Of a DNA stretch of 64,000 nucleotides, positions 23,961 to 32,487 are shown piece by piece. The notes under the pieces were generated by a model that searched no databases, had not been told where the DNA came from, and was given only the letters and a program-made list of their open reading frames with translations. Source of the DNA: Propioniciclava sinopodophylli (GTDB taxonomy: Bacteria; Actinomycetota; Actinomycetes; Propionibacteriales; Propionibacteriaceae); NCBI RefSeq assembly GCF_004324755.1, contig NZ_SDMQ01000002.1, positions 309,748 through 373,747 on the forward strand, given 5' to 3'. Within the stretch, counting starts at the first letter, position 1, and each line of letters begins with the position of its first letter. Made by a program: the position numbers and the translations under genes.

Positions 23961-25070
23961 TCAGGGAGTCTCGGGGGCCCCGCACGCGGCGGGGAGTGCC
24001 GGGCCGCCGGGGCGTCCGGAGCCGCAGCAGGTGGCCGTGCAGGTGCGCAGCCCGCCGAGCAGCGAGCGCGCGGGGTCGGCCGCGGGGTCGAATCCACCTT
24101 CGCCGCGACCCAGGGCCGCCTCGACCGCGTCGGCCAGCATGCCCACGAACGCCGGGTGGACGCCCACGGTCGCGGCCCGCACGTAGGCGAGGTCGTGCTC
24201 GGCCGCAGTCTCGCGGGCCTGAGTGTCGAGGTCGTAGACGACCTCCATGTGGTCGTTGACGAACCCGAACGGCACGGTGACGACCGAGCGGACGCCCTCG
24301 GCGGCCAGTTCGGCCATCCGGTCGTTCACATCGGGCTCCAGCCACGGGATGTGCGGGGCGCCCGAACGCGAGCAGTACGCGATCTCCCAGGCGTCGTCGG
24401 CCAGCCCGGCCGCGGCGGCGACCCGCTCGGCGACCCGGCGGTGCTGGGCGGAATAGGTGTTGGCTTCGCCGGGCGCAGCCATCCGGGAGCCGGGCTCGGC
24501 CGACCGGGGGCCGGGCCCCGACGCCGCGTCCATCGCGGTCGGGATCGAGTGGGTGACGAACAGCACGCGGGCGTCCGGCAGTTCGGCGACGGCGGCGCGC
24601 ACGGCGTCGGTGTTGGCCGCCACGAAGCCGTCGGTCTCGGCGAAGGGCCCGATCTTGGTCAGACCGAAGGACAGGCCGGTCTCGGCGAGCGCCCCGGCGA
24701 GGTCCTCGCGGTACTGGCGGCAGCCCGAGTAGGAGGCGTAGGCCGCCGTCGCGAGCACGAGCAGGTCGCGGGCGCCGGACGCCGCGAGGTCGCGCAGGGT
24801 GTCGGCCACGTACGGCGTCCAGTTGCGGTTGCCGATGACGATGGGCAGGTCGATTCCGCGTTCGCGGAGGACCGCGCCGAGGGCGTCCATCAGCTCGCCG
24901 TTGCGCTCGTTGATCGGGGAGACGCCACCGAACATCTGGTAGTGCCCGGACACCTCGACCAGCCGCTCGTCCGGGATGCCGCGCCCGCGGGTGGCGTTGC
25001 GCATGAAGGGCAGGACGTCCTCGGGGCCGCGGGGGCCGCCGTAGGAGAGGACGAGGATGGCGTCGGTCAC
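23961..25070 (-). CDS. hemH: Coproporphyrin ferrochelatase
   Basis: 369 residues; inserts Fe(II) into coproporphyrin III. Landmarks are LVLSYGGPRGPEDVLPFMRN, the catalytic-region His in FVTHSIPTAM, and FGFVNDHMEVVYDLD. The C-terminal tail has CTATCCGSG plus a further Cys near the end, the extra cysteines expected for the [2Fe-2S] cluster found in actinobacterial enzymes. ATG 25070 overlaps the hemA stop by four bases (ATGA), indicating translational coupling. Confidence 0.95.
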   Translation of the reverse strand: MTDAILVLSYGGPRGPEDVLPFMRNATRGRGIPDERLVEVSGHYQMFGGVSPINERNGELMDALGAVLRERGIDLPIVIGNRNWTPYVADTLRDLAASGARDLLVLATAAYASYSGCRQYREDLAGALAETGLSFGLTKIGPFAETDGFVAANTDAVRAAVAELPDARVLFVTHSIPTAMDAASGPGPRSAEPGSRMAAPGEANTYSAQHRRVAERVAAAAGLADDAWEIAYCSRSGAPHIPWLEPDVNDRMAELAAEGVRSVVTVPFGFVNDHMEVVYDLDTQARETAAEHDLAYVRAATVGVHPAFVGMLADAVEAALGRGEGGFDPAADPARSLLGGLRTCTATCCGSGRPGGPALPAACGAPETP

Positions 25071-26437
25071 AGGGCCTCCAGGTGTCGGGACGCGCCCAGA
25101 TCGGACAGGCGCAGCCCGGTGATCGGGCAGGTGTCGCAGTCGAGCGTATCCGGCGGCACGATCGCGGACTGCTCGCGGTCGCCCAGCAACGGCTCAGAGG
25201 CCGGGTCGATCTCGAGGTTGCGCAGCACGGGCCGCACCTCGGGCTCGATCCCCCACAGGGCGGAGAGCGCGGTGAGGTACTCATCGGTGCGGCCCTCGTT
25301 GGCGGCCTGGCGGGCGCGGACGCTGGGCACGTGCACCAGCCGGGCGGCGAGCCGGCGCAGCGCGTGGGCGGCTTCCTCGGCGGTGAGCTGGCGGCCCTGG
25401 GGCAGGCGGGCCACCTCGTCGGCGACCATCGCGTTCACGGTGTCGCGCAGGGCGACTACAACCGGGTCCATCTCGCGTCCCTTCAGGCGGCCGACCAGGT
25501 CGCGGACGCCCGCGTCCACCAGCGAGCGGGCGCGGCCGATCTCGCGGTGGGACGCCTCGGGCACGTGGCGCTGGATGGTGGGCAGGTCGAGCAGCATCAC
25601 GCCGGGGTGGGCGGCGGCTGCAGGGTCGATGTCGCGGTAGACGGCCAGGTCGACCAGGACCAGCTCCGCGCCGTCGCGGCGGGCCATCACGGCACCGATG
25701 TCCTCTGCCGACAGGATCGGGGCGCCCAGCCCGCGACAGGTGACCACGACGTCGGCCGCGGCCACGGCGTCCAGCAGGTCGGGGCCGGCATCGCGCGTGC
25801 CGAGGTGGGTGGCGACGAACGCCCCCGCACGGCCGGACGCCGACCACACGACCACGTCGGTGGCGCCGCGCTGGTCCAGGTCGGCGACGACGGCGCCCGC
25901 GTAGGCGCCGGTGCCCACGAGCAGGACGCGGGTGGTGGCCCAGTCGCGGCGCAGCAGGTCGAGGCCGACCGACACGACGGAGCGGCCGGTGGCTGCGAGA
26001 CGGGTCAGATGAGAGACCTTGCGGGAGGTGCGCAGGGCCTGCTCGATCGTCTCCGAGAGGAGGCCGGTGGCCAGGCCCTCCTCGCGGGCCTGCTTGAGGG
26101 CGCGGCGCAGTTGGCCGGCGATCTCGCGCTCGCCCACGACCATCGAGTCCAGGCCGGCGCCCACGTCGAAGAGGTGCTGCAGGGCGTCGGCGTTCTCGCG
26201 CACGGTCATCGAGGTCTCCCCCACCTCGGCGCGCACGACCTCGGCCACGACGTGGGTGGGAGCGTCGGCGTCCACGTACACCTCGACGCGGTTGCAGGTG
26301 GCGAGCACCACAGCGCCACGCACCGCGTCCGACGCGGCGACGACGCGGCGTCCGAGACCGGGCACCGCGGGGGTGGCGGACTCGACTGCGCCGAGCCCGT
26401 GCTCGGCGTGGTGGATGGAGACGAGGTGCAGCGCCAT
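25067..26437 (-). CDS. hemA: Glutamyl-tRNA reductase
   Basis: 456 residues; reduces Glu-tRNA to glutamate-1-semialdehyde, the committed step of C5-pathway heme synthesis. The catalytic Cys lies in ATCNRVEVYVD. NADPH-binding is suggested by VLLVGTGAYAGAV. Shemin-independent 5-ALA synthesis is consistent with hemL nearby. The C-terminus has an added CDTCPITGLRLSDLG segment of unknown role. An in-frame ATG at 26449 would add four residues. It is divergent from hemE, with about 100 bases between, so the two halves of the heme cluster share a promoter region. Confidence 0.95.
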   Translation of the reverse strand: MALHLVSIHHAEHGLGAVESATPAVPGLGRRVVAASDAVRGAVVLATCNRVEVYVDADAPTHVVAEVVRAEVGETSMTVRENADALQHLFDVGAGLDSMVVGEREIAGQLRRALKQAREEGLATGLLSETIEQALRTSRKVSHLTRLAATGRSVVSVGLDLLRRDWATTRVLLVGTGAYAGAVVADLDQRGATDVVVWSASGRAGAFVATHLGTRDAGPDLLDAVAAADVVVTCRGLGAPILSAEDIGAVMARRDGAELVLVDLAVYRDIDPAAAAHPGVMLLDLPTIQRHVPEASHREIGRARSLVDAGVRDLVGRLKGREMDPVVVALRDTVNAMVADEVARLPQGRQLTAEEAAHALRRLAARLVHVPSVRARQAANEGRTDEYLTALSALWGIEPEVRPVLRNLEIDPASEPLLGDREQSAIVPPDTLDCDTCPITGLRLSDLGASRHLEAL

Positions 26438-26537
26438 GACCCGACCCATTCAACCACTGCGCGCCGACGATCCCGAATCCGGCACGACGGTCGGGCACCC
26501 GGCTCCGCCTGCCCCCGACCCGCCTATGATCAGGGCC

Positions 26538-27581
26538 GTGACTCCGACCGGCCCGACACCTCCGCTGCTGCGCGCCCTCACCGGCGATCGTCCCCAGACC
26601 CACCCCGTCTGGTTCATGCGCCAGGCCGGGCGCTCCCTGCCCGAGTACCGCGAGGTGCGCCGGGGCACGGGCATGCTCGAGTCCTGCCTGATCCCCGAGC
26701 TCGCGGCCGAGATCACGCTCCAGCCCGTGCGCCGCCACCGGGTGGACGCCGCCATCTTCTTCAGCGACATCATGATCCCGCTCAAGCTCGCCGGGGTGGA
26801 CGTCGACATCGTCGCCGGCGTCGGCCCGGTCATCGCCGAGCCGGTGCGCACGGCGTCCGACGTCGACCGGCTCGTCGCCCACAGGTTGGGCGACACCGCC
26901 ATGATCACCGAGGCCATCCGGCTCATCACCACCGAACTCGCCACCACGCCGTCCGGCGAAGCGGCCTGGACGCCCCTGATCGGCTTCGCCGGCGCCCCCT
27001 TCACCCTCGCCGCCTACCTCGTCGAGGGCCGCCCCAGCCGCGACCACCTCGCCGCCCGCTCCCTGATGGTCGCCGACCCGGCCGCCTGGGAGAAGCTGAT
27101 GGCCTGGTGCGCCGACCTGTCCGGCGCCTTCCTCACCCTCCAGGTGGACGCCGGCGCCTCGGCCGTCCAGCTGTTCGACTCGTGGGCCGGGTCCCTCCCG
27201 CTGGCGGACTACGCCGCGCGCGTCGCCCCGTGGTCGCGCCGCGCGCTGGCGTCGGTCGAGGGGCGCGTACCGCGGCTGCACTTCGGCACCGGCACCGGCC
27301 ACCTGCTGGAGGAGATGGCGAAGGGCACGGACGCGCTGGGCATCGACTACCGCACGCCGCTGGACGAGGCCGCCGCCCGCCTGCCCGGCATGCCCCTGCA
27401 GGGCAACATCGACCCCGCCCGCCTGCTCGCCGGCTGGGACGCCCTGGAGAGCCACGCCCGCGAGGTGCTGGACCGCGGCCGCGCCGCCCCCGCCCACGTG
27501 GTGAACCTTGGCCACGGGGTCCCGCCGGAGACGGACCCGGCGATCCTCACCCGTCTCGTCGAGCTCATCCACCAGCCATGA
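26538..27581 (+). CDS. hemE: Uroporphyrinogen decarboxylase
   Basis: 347 residues; converts uroporphyrinogen III to coproporphyrinogen III. The signature WFMRQAGRSLPEYR, with its catalytic Arg residues, is at the N-terminus. FSDIMIPL, GFAGAPFTLAAYL and LGHGVPPETDP follow. The start GTG 26538 is favoured because TATGAT lies seven bases upstream (leaderless); ATG 26526 is the alternative. The stop overlaps hemY as ATGA. Confidence 0.95.
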   Translation: MTPTGPTPPLLRALTGDRPQTHPVWFMRQAGRSLPEYREVRRGTGMLESCLIPELAAEITLQPVRRHRVDAAIFFSDIMIPLKLAGVDVDIVAGVGPVIAEPVRTASDVDRLVAHRLGDTAMITEAIRLITTELATTPSGEAAWTPLIGFAGAPFTLAAYLVEGRPSRDHLAARSLMVADPAAWEKLMAWCADLSGAFLTLQVDAGASAVQLFDSWAGSLPLADYAARVAPWSRRALASVEGRVPRLHFGTGTGHLLEEMAKGTDALGIDYRTPLDEAAARLPGMPLQGNIDPARLLAGWDALESHAREVLDRGRAAPAHVVNLGHGVPPETDPAILTRLVELIHQP

Positions 27582-29002
27582 CGCACCTCGACGCGATCGT
27601 GGTCGGCGGCGGCATCGGCGGCCTGCACGCAGCGCTCACGCTGGCCAAGGCGGGGCACGCCCCGCTGCTGCTGGAATCCCGCGGCACGTGCGGCGGGCTG
27701 GTCTTCGGCGCCCCCATCGGCGGCGTCTGGGTGGACCTCGGCGCCGAGTCGTTCGCGAAGCGTTCGGTCGCCACCGCCGAGCTGTGCCGTGAGGTCGGCC
27801 TCGACGTGGTCGACCCGTCCGGCCAGTCGTGGCTGTGGTCGCACCGCTCGGGCGGGTTCGCGACCCGCATCCCGCACGGCGTGCTGGGCATCCCCACCGA
27901 CTTGGACGACCCGATCGTGGTCGACCTGCTGTCGCCCGAGGGCCTGGCCCGCGCGCGGGACGACCTGACCATGGGCCCCGAGACCGGCGCGGACGCCCCC
28001 GACCTGGCCTCGTTGGTCGTCGCCCGCCTCGGCGAGGAGGTGCTGACCCGGCTGGTCGACCCCATCGCCGGCGGCGTCCACTCGGCGCACCCCTCGGAGC
28101 TGTCGGTCGACGTCGTCTCCCCCGGCCTCCGCGCGGCGCTCGTCCGCGAGGGGTCGCTGGTCCGGGCCGCTGCCGCCCTGCGCGCCGCCGCGCCCCCCGG
28201 CGCAGTCGTGAGCTCGGCGTCCGGCGGCCTGTTCACGCTGCCGCGCGCGATGGTCGAGCGCATCGGTGGGCTTGGCGGCACGGTCGCGACGCGGCGGGTC
28301 GTCACCTCCGTCGAGCGCGACGGGGACACCTGGCGCGTCACCCACCACGAGGCCGGCCGCGCGCCGAACCCCGCCGACCCGCCGGTCCCGGTCGGCGAGC
28401 CGCAGGTCGACACCACCGGCCGCCTGGTCGTCGCCCTCGACGGTCGCGCCGCGCTCGACCTGCTGCGCCCCTTGTCCGACCTGGCCATCGGCGACTGGGA
28501 GCTGCCCCGCGGGGCCGACCTCGCGCAGGTCTGCATCGTGCTGGACGCACCCGAGCTGGACGCCGGCCCGCGGGGTTCCGGGCTGCTCGTCACCCCGGAC
28601 GCCGAGGGCGCCGAGCGGCGGGTCGGCTGCAAGGCGATCACGCACTACTCGATCAAGTGGCCCGGCGTCGTCGCCGGCACCGGCAAGCACGTGCTGCGGG
28701 TCTCCTACGGGCGCGCCGGCGTCCCGACGCCCGAGCCGACGCTGGCCGGCGCGCTCGCCGACGCGCGCGTCCTGCTCGGCATCGACCTGGCCGAGGAGCA
28801 GGTGGTCGGCCACGGCGTCATCCACTTCCCCAACTCGCTGCCCCCGCAGACCCCGGCGCACCGCGTCCGGGTCGACGAGCTGACCACCCACCTGGCAAAC
28901 ACTCCGGGCCTGGCCATCACCGGCGCCTGGTTCGCCGGCACGGGGCTGGCCGCCGTCGTCGCCCACGCGTCACGGGTCGCCGGGGAGCTGGCGGCCCCAT
29001 GA
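27578..29002 (+). CDS. hemY: Coproporphyrinogen III oxidase (HemY/HemG type, FAD)
   Basis: 474 residues; oxygen-dependent flavoprotein oxidising coproporphyrinogen III to coproporphyrin III in the route that ends with HemQ. The N-terminal dinucleotide fold is AIVVGGGIGGLHAALTLAKA, followed by WVDLGAESFA and DPIAGGVHSAHPSELS. The C-terminal FAD contact is LAITGAWFAGTGLAAVVAHA. It is coupled by four-base overlaps to hemE upstream and the hemC-hemD gene downstream. Confidence 0.94.
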   Translation: MTHLDAIVVGGGIGGLHAALTLAKAGHAPLLLESRGTCGGLVFGAPIGGVWVDLGAESFAKRSVATAELCREVGLDVVDPSGQSWLWSHRSGGFATRIPHGVLGIPTDLDDPIVVDLLSPEGLARARDDLTMGPETGADAPDLASLVVARLGEEVLTRLVDPIAGGVHSAHPSELSVDVVSPGLRAALVREGSLVRAAAALRAAAPPGAVVSSASGGLFTLPRAMVERIGGLGGTVATRRVVTSVERDGDTWRVTHHEAGRAPNPADPPVPVGEPQVDTTGRLVVALDGRAALDLLRPLSDLAIGDWELPRGADLAQVCIVLDAPELDAGPRGSGLLVTPDAEGAERRVGCKAITHYSIKWPGVVAGTGKHVLRVSYGRAGVPTPEPTLAGALADARVLLGIDLAEEQVVGHGVIHFPNSLPPQTPAHRVRVDELTTHLANTPGLAITGAWFAGTGLAAVVAHASRVAGELAAP

Positions 29003-30696
29003 ACACCGCGGACGGCCGCCTCCACCTGCGCCTGGGCACGCGCGGCTCCGAGCTCGCGCGCACGCAGTCCGGGCACGTGGCGGACGCCCTCCGCGCGCTG
29101 GGGCACTCCGTCGAGCTGGTGACGATCCGCTCCGAGGGCGACGTCACGTCGGGATCGCTGCTCGAGGCGGGCGGCCTGGGCGTCTTCGCCGCAGCCCTGC
29201 GCCTGGCGCTGCTGCGCGGCGCGGTGGACCTCGTCGTCCACTCCCTGAAGGACCTGCCGACCGCCCCCGTCGAGGGGTTGGCCGTGGCGGCGATCCCCGA
29301 ACGGGAGCTGCCGTTCGACGCCCTGTGCGCCCGCGACGGCCTGACGTTCGCCGAGCTGCCCCCGATGGCGCGCGTCGGCACCGGCTCGCCGCGGCGGGCC
29401 GCCCAGCTGCGCGCGCAGCGTCCCGACCTGACCGTCGTCGAGATCCGCGGCAACGTCGGCACCCGTCTCGCGCGCGTGCACGGCCACGGCACCGAGCCGG
29501 GCGACCTGGACGCCGTGGTGCTCGCCCGCGCCGGGCTGGCGCGGTTGGGCCGTTTCGACGCCGCCACCGACACCCTCGACCTGCTTCCCGCGCCCGGGCA
29601 GGGGGCGCTCGCGGTCGAGTGCCGCACGATCGACGTCGGCCTGCGGGAGGTGCTGCTGCAGCTCGACCACGCCGACACCCGGCTCTGCGTGACCGCAGAG
29701 CGCACCGTGCTGGCCACCCTCGAGGCCGGCTGCGCCGCGCCGGTCGGCGCGTACGCCCGCGTGGTGAACGGCCACGTCGAGTTCACCGCCTCGGTGTTCA
29801 ACGCCGAGGGGACGTCGTCGGTGACAGCCCGGCGCAGCGCCCCGTTGCCCGTCGACGCCGGGGCCCTGGGCCACGAGGTCGCCCTGGAGCTGCTCGCGAA
29901 GGGGGCTGCCGACGTCACGCCACTCGGCGAGGCCCGCGCCAGCCAACTCGAGGACTTCCACCACGAGCAGGCCCTGTGGGCCCCCGGGACCGCCGAGGCG
30001 CTCGTGGGGCGCCGCGTCCTGCTGCCGCGCCCCGAGGGACCTTTGGCGCAGGCGATCCGCGCCGCCGGCGCCGAGGTGGACGCCGTCCCCGTCACCGAGA
30101 CGCAGTCGCTGCCGTTCTCGCTGCCCGGCCGGGTGGACTGGCTCGTGCTGACCTCGCCCGTCGGCGTCCGGATGCTCTCCGAGGCCGGCGTGGAGCTGGC
30201 CGACCTGGCAGACCGCATCGCAGCCGTGGGCCCCGCGACGGCCGCCGCGATCGAGGCCTTGGGCGTCCGGGTGGACATCGTGCCGTCTGGCCGGTCGGAC
30301 GCCGGCGCCCTCCTCGGCGTCCTGCCCCAGGGGCCGGCGTCGGCGCTGCTGGCCGGCTCGGCGTTGGCCGGGCCCACCATGGCCGACGGACTGGCCGCGC
30401 GCGGCTGGGACGTCGACGTCGTCCACACCTACACGACCGCCACGGTGGCGGACGCCCCGGCCGTGCGGCCGTGGTCGGACTACGACGCCGTCGTGGTGAC
30501 CGCCGGGTCCATCGCCCGGGCGGTCGTCGACCTGCTCGGCATGCCCGAGCCCCACGTCGCGGTCGTGACCCTCGGCGAACCCAGCGCCGCGGCGTCCGAC
30601 GCCGTGGGACTGCGCGTGCACGCCATCGCCGACACCCAGGACGGCCCCGGCGTCGTGGACGCCCTCGTCCACGCCCTCACCGAGGAGAAGCAATGA
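28999..30696 (+). CDS. hemC-hemD: Fused hydroxymethylbilane synthase / uroporphyrinogen-III synthase
   Basis: A 565-residue two-domain enzyme. Residues 1-315 are HemC: LRLGTRGSELARTQ, VHSLKDLPT, GTGSPRRAAQLRA, and the dipyrromethane-cofactor Cys in LEAGCAAPVGAYA. Residues about 330-565 are HemD: GRRVLLPRPEGPLAQAIRAA, VDWLVLTSPVGVRML, and WSDYDAVVVTAGSIARAVVD. Fusion would pass the unstable linear tetrapyrrole straight to the cyclising domain. The reading frame is continuous with no stop or internal start signal at the junction. It overlaps hemY and hemB by ATGA. Confidence 0.94.
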   Translation: MNTADGRLHLRLGTRGSELARTQSGHVADALRALGHSVELVTIRSEGDVTSGSLLEAGGLGVFAAALRLALLRGAVDLVVHSLKDLPTAPVEGLAVAAIPERELPFDALCARDGLTFAELPPMARVGTGSPRRAAQLRAQRPDLTVVEIRGNVGTRLARVHGHGTEPGDLDAVVLARAGLARLGRFDAATDTLDLLPAPGQGALAVECRTIDVGLREVLLQLDHADTRLCVTAERTVLATLEAGCAAPVGAYARVVNGHVEFTASVFNAEGTSSVTARRSAPLPVDAGALGHEVALELLAKGAADVTPLGEARASQLEDFHHEQALWAPGTAEALVGRRVLLPRPEGPLAQAIRAAGAEVDAVPVTETQSLPFSLPGRVDWLVLTSPVGVRMLSEAGVELADLADRIAAVGPATAAAIEALGVRVDIVPSGRSDAGALLGVLPQGPASALLAGSALAGPTMADGLAARGWDVDVVHTYTTATVADAPAVRPWSDYDAVVVTAGSIARAVVDLLGMPEPHVAVVTLGEPSAAASDAVGLRVHAIADTQDGPGVVDALVHALTEEKQ

Positions 30697-31664
30697 CCAC
30701 GATCCGCCCCCGCCGCCTGCGCACCACGCCCGCGATGCGCGCGCTGGTCCGAGAGACCCGCGTCTCCCCCGGGCAGCTCGTGCTGCCGGTGTTCGTTCGC
30801 GACGGCATCGACGCGCCGGCGCCCATCGCGTCCATGCCGGGGGTCGTGCAACACACCGTCGACTCGCTGCGCCGCGAGGCCGTCCGCGCGGCGAACGCCG
30901 GGGTCGGCGGGCTGATGCTGTTCGGCGTGCCCCTGGAATCGGACAAGGACGCGGCGGGGTCCTCCGGCGAGGAGCCCGACGGCATCCTCAACCGCGGACT
31001 GCGCGCCGTGCGCGAGGAGGTCGGCGACGACCTCGTCGTCATGGCCGACACCTGCCTGGACGAGTTCACCTCGCACGGGCACTGCGGGGTGCTGGACGCC
31101 CGCGGTCGGGTCGACAACGACGCCACCGTGGACGCCTACGTGCGCCTCGCGGTCGCCCAGGCGGACGCCGGCGCCCACGTCGTCGGTCCGTCGGGGATGA
31201 TGGACGGCCAGGTGCTCGCCATCCGTTCGGGGCTGGATCAGACGGGGTACGCCGATGTGTCGATCCTGGCGTACGCGGCGAAGTACGCCTCGGCGTTCTA
31301 CGGGCCGTTCCGCGAGGCCGTCGGGTCGTCGCTGCGCGGAGACCGGCGCACCTACCAGCAGGACCCGGCCAACCGGCGGGAGGGGCTGCGCGAGACGCTG
31401 CTCGATCTCGCCGAGGGCGCCGACATGGTGATGGTGAAGCCGGCCTCGCACTACCTGGACGTGCTCGCCGACGTCGCCGCGGCGTCCGACGTGCCGGTGG
31501 CCGCCTACCAGGTGTCGGGCGAGTACGCGATGATCGCCGCCGCCGCCGAGCGGGGCTGGATCGACAGCGAAGCCGCCGCCTCCGAGTCGGTCACCTCCAT
31601 CGTCCGGGCCGGCGCGGACATCGTCCTGACCTACTTCGCACTGGACCTCGCCTCCCGCCGCTGA
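30693..31664 (+). CDS. hemB: Delta-aminolevulinic acid dehydratase (porphobilinogen synthase)
   Basis: 323 residues; condenses two 5-ALA molecules. The Schiff-base lysines lie in AYAAKYASAFYGPF and MVMVKPASHYLDV. A zinc-type Cys site is visible in DTCLDEFTSHGHCGV. It is the last gene of the four-gene overlapping run beginning at hemE. A 22-bp repeat array begins five bases after the stop. Confidence 0.95.
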   Translation: MTTIRPRRLRTTPAMRALVRETRVSPGQLVLPVFVRDGIDAPAPIASMPGVVQHTVDSLRREAVRAANAGVGGLMLFGVPLESDKDAAGSSGEEPDGILNRGLRAVREEVGDDLVVMADTCLDEFTSHGHCGVLDARGRVDNDATVDAYVRLAVAQADAGAHVVGPSGMMDGQVLAIRSGLDQTGYADVSILAYAAKYASAFYGPFREAVGSSLRGDRRTYQQDPANRREGLRETLLDLAEGADMVMVKPASHYLDVLADVAAASDVPVAAYQVSGEYAMIAAAAERGWIDSEAAASESVTSIVRAGADIVLTYFALDLASRR

Positions 31665-31668
31665 CCCG

Positions 31669-31778
31669 CCGAGGGCTTGCCTTCACTCCGCCGAGGGCTT
31701 GCCTTCACTCCGCCGAGGGCTTGGGTCCCCTCCGCCGAGGGCTTGGGTCCCGTCCGCCGAGGGCTTGGCCTCGAGCGT
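31669..31778. repeat. 22-bp-period array, family A, forward orientation
   Basis: Core CCGAGGGCTTG begins at 31669, 31691, 31713, 31735 and 31757, exactly 22 apart, with 11 variable bases between. It fills the gap between hemB and the DUF421 gene, ending just before the latter's promoter. The same core in reverse orientation ends the gene at 32369-32445. Confidence 0.92.
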
Positions 31779-31793
31779 GTTTGAATGGCGGCC

Positions 31794-32387
31794 ATGGGCG
31801 AACTCTGGACGAACATCGGCATCAGTCCCGACGGCGCACTCGGGGTCGCGGTCGCATCCGCGTTGCTCTACATCCTGTACTCCGTGGTGCTCACGCTGTG
31901 GGGACCGCGGCTGTTCTCGAGCTCGTCCACGCTGAGTGTCGCGTTGCTGACGGTTCTCGGCAGCCTGGTCGCGCGCGCGATGCTCGGCGAGTTCCCGACG
32001 CTCGGCGGCGCCCTGGTCGCCGCCACGACCCTGCTGGTGATGGAGGCCGTGATCGGACGCCTCCGCCGGTTCTCCAAGCCGGCCTGGGCCCGGCGCGGCC
32101 CGCGCCACAAGCCGCGCGTGGTGATGATCGACGGCCGGTTCGTCGACCGTCCCCAGCGCGAGCGCGTCACGACGGACGCCGACGTCCTGCTCCGCCTGCG
32201 CACCGCCGGCGTCCGCCACGTCAACGACGCGGCGCTCGTCATCCTCGAGTCGCGGGGCGGCGTGACCGTTCTGCGGAGCGGGGAACGCATCGACGCGCGG
32301 TTGCTGGCCGACGTCATGGGGGCCGACCTCGTGCCGGAGCACCTGATCGACGCCCGGGGCGCCGAGAGCGAGCCCTCGGCGGGCTGA
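31794..32387 (+). CDS. DUF421 (YetF-like) membrane protein
   Basis: 197 residues. Three N-terminal membrane helices (about 15-75, ALGVAVASALLYILYSVVLT; TLSVALLTVLGSLVARAML; GALVAATTLLVMEAV) precede a soluble domain (PRVVMIDGRFVDRPQRERV, then TAGVRHVNDAALVILESRGG), the usual DUF421 layout. The role is not established; family members are membrane proteins seen around stress and sporulation genes. ATG 31794 is preferred over ATG 31785; TTGAAT is seven bases upstream. Both flanks are 22-bp arrays in opposite orientation, and the last codons are themselves part of the right-hand array. Confidence 0.82.
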   Translation: MGELWTNIGISPDGALGVAVASALLYILYSVVLTLWGPRLFSSSSTLSVALLTVLGSLVARAMLGEFPTLGGALVAATTLLVMEAVIGRLRRFSKPAWARRGPRHKPRVVMIDGRFVDRPQRERVTTDADVLLRLRTAGVRHVNDAALVILESRGGVTVLRSGERIDARLLADVMGADLVPEHLIDARGAESEPSAG

Positions 32388-32447
32388 ACCCAAGCCCTCG
32401 GCAAGCTGAACCCAAGCCCTCGGCGAGCTGGAGGCAAGCCCTCGGCG
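32369..32447. repeat. 22-bp-period array, family A, reverse orientation
   Basis: Core CAAGCCCTCGG begins at 32391, 32413 and 32435, with a variant first core (CGAGCCCTCGG) at 32369 that lies inside the 3' end of the DUF421 gene. Spacing is exactly 22. It is the mirror of the array at 31669. Confidence 0.92.
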
Positions 32448-32487
32448 GATGGGGGAAGATGGGGACGACTGAACGAGAGGAGCCAGT

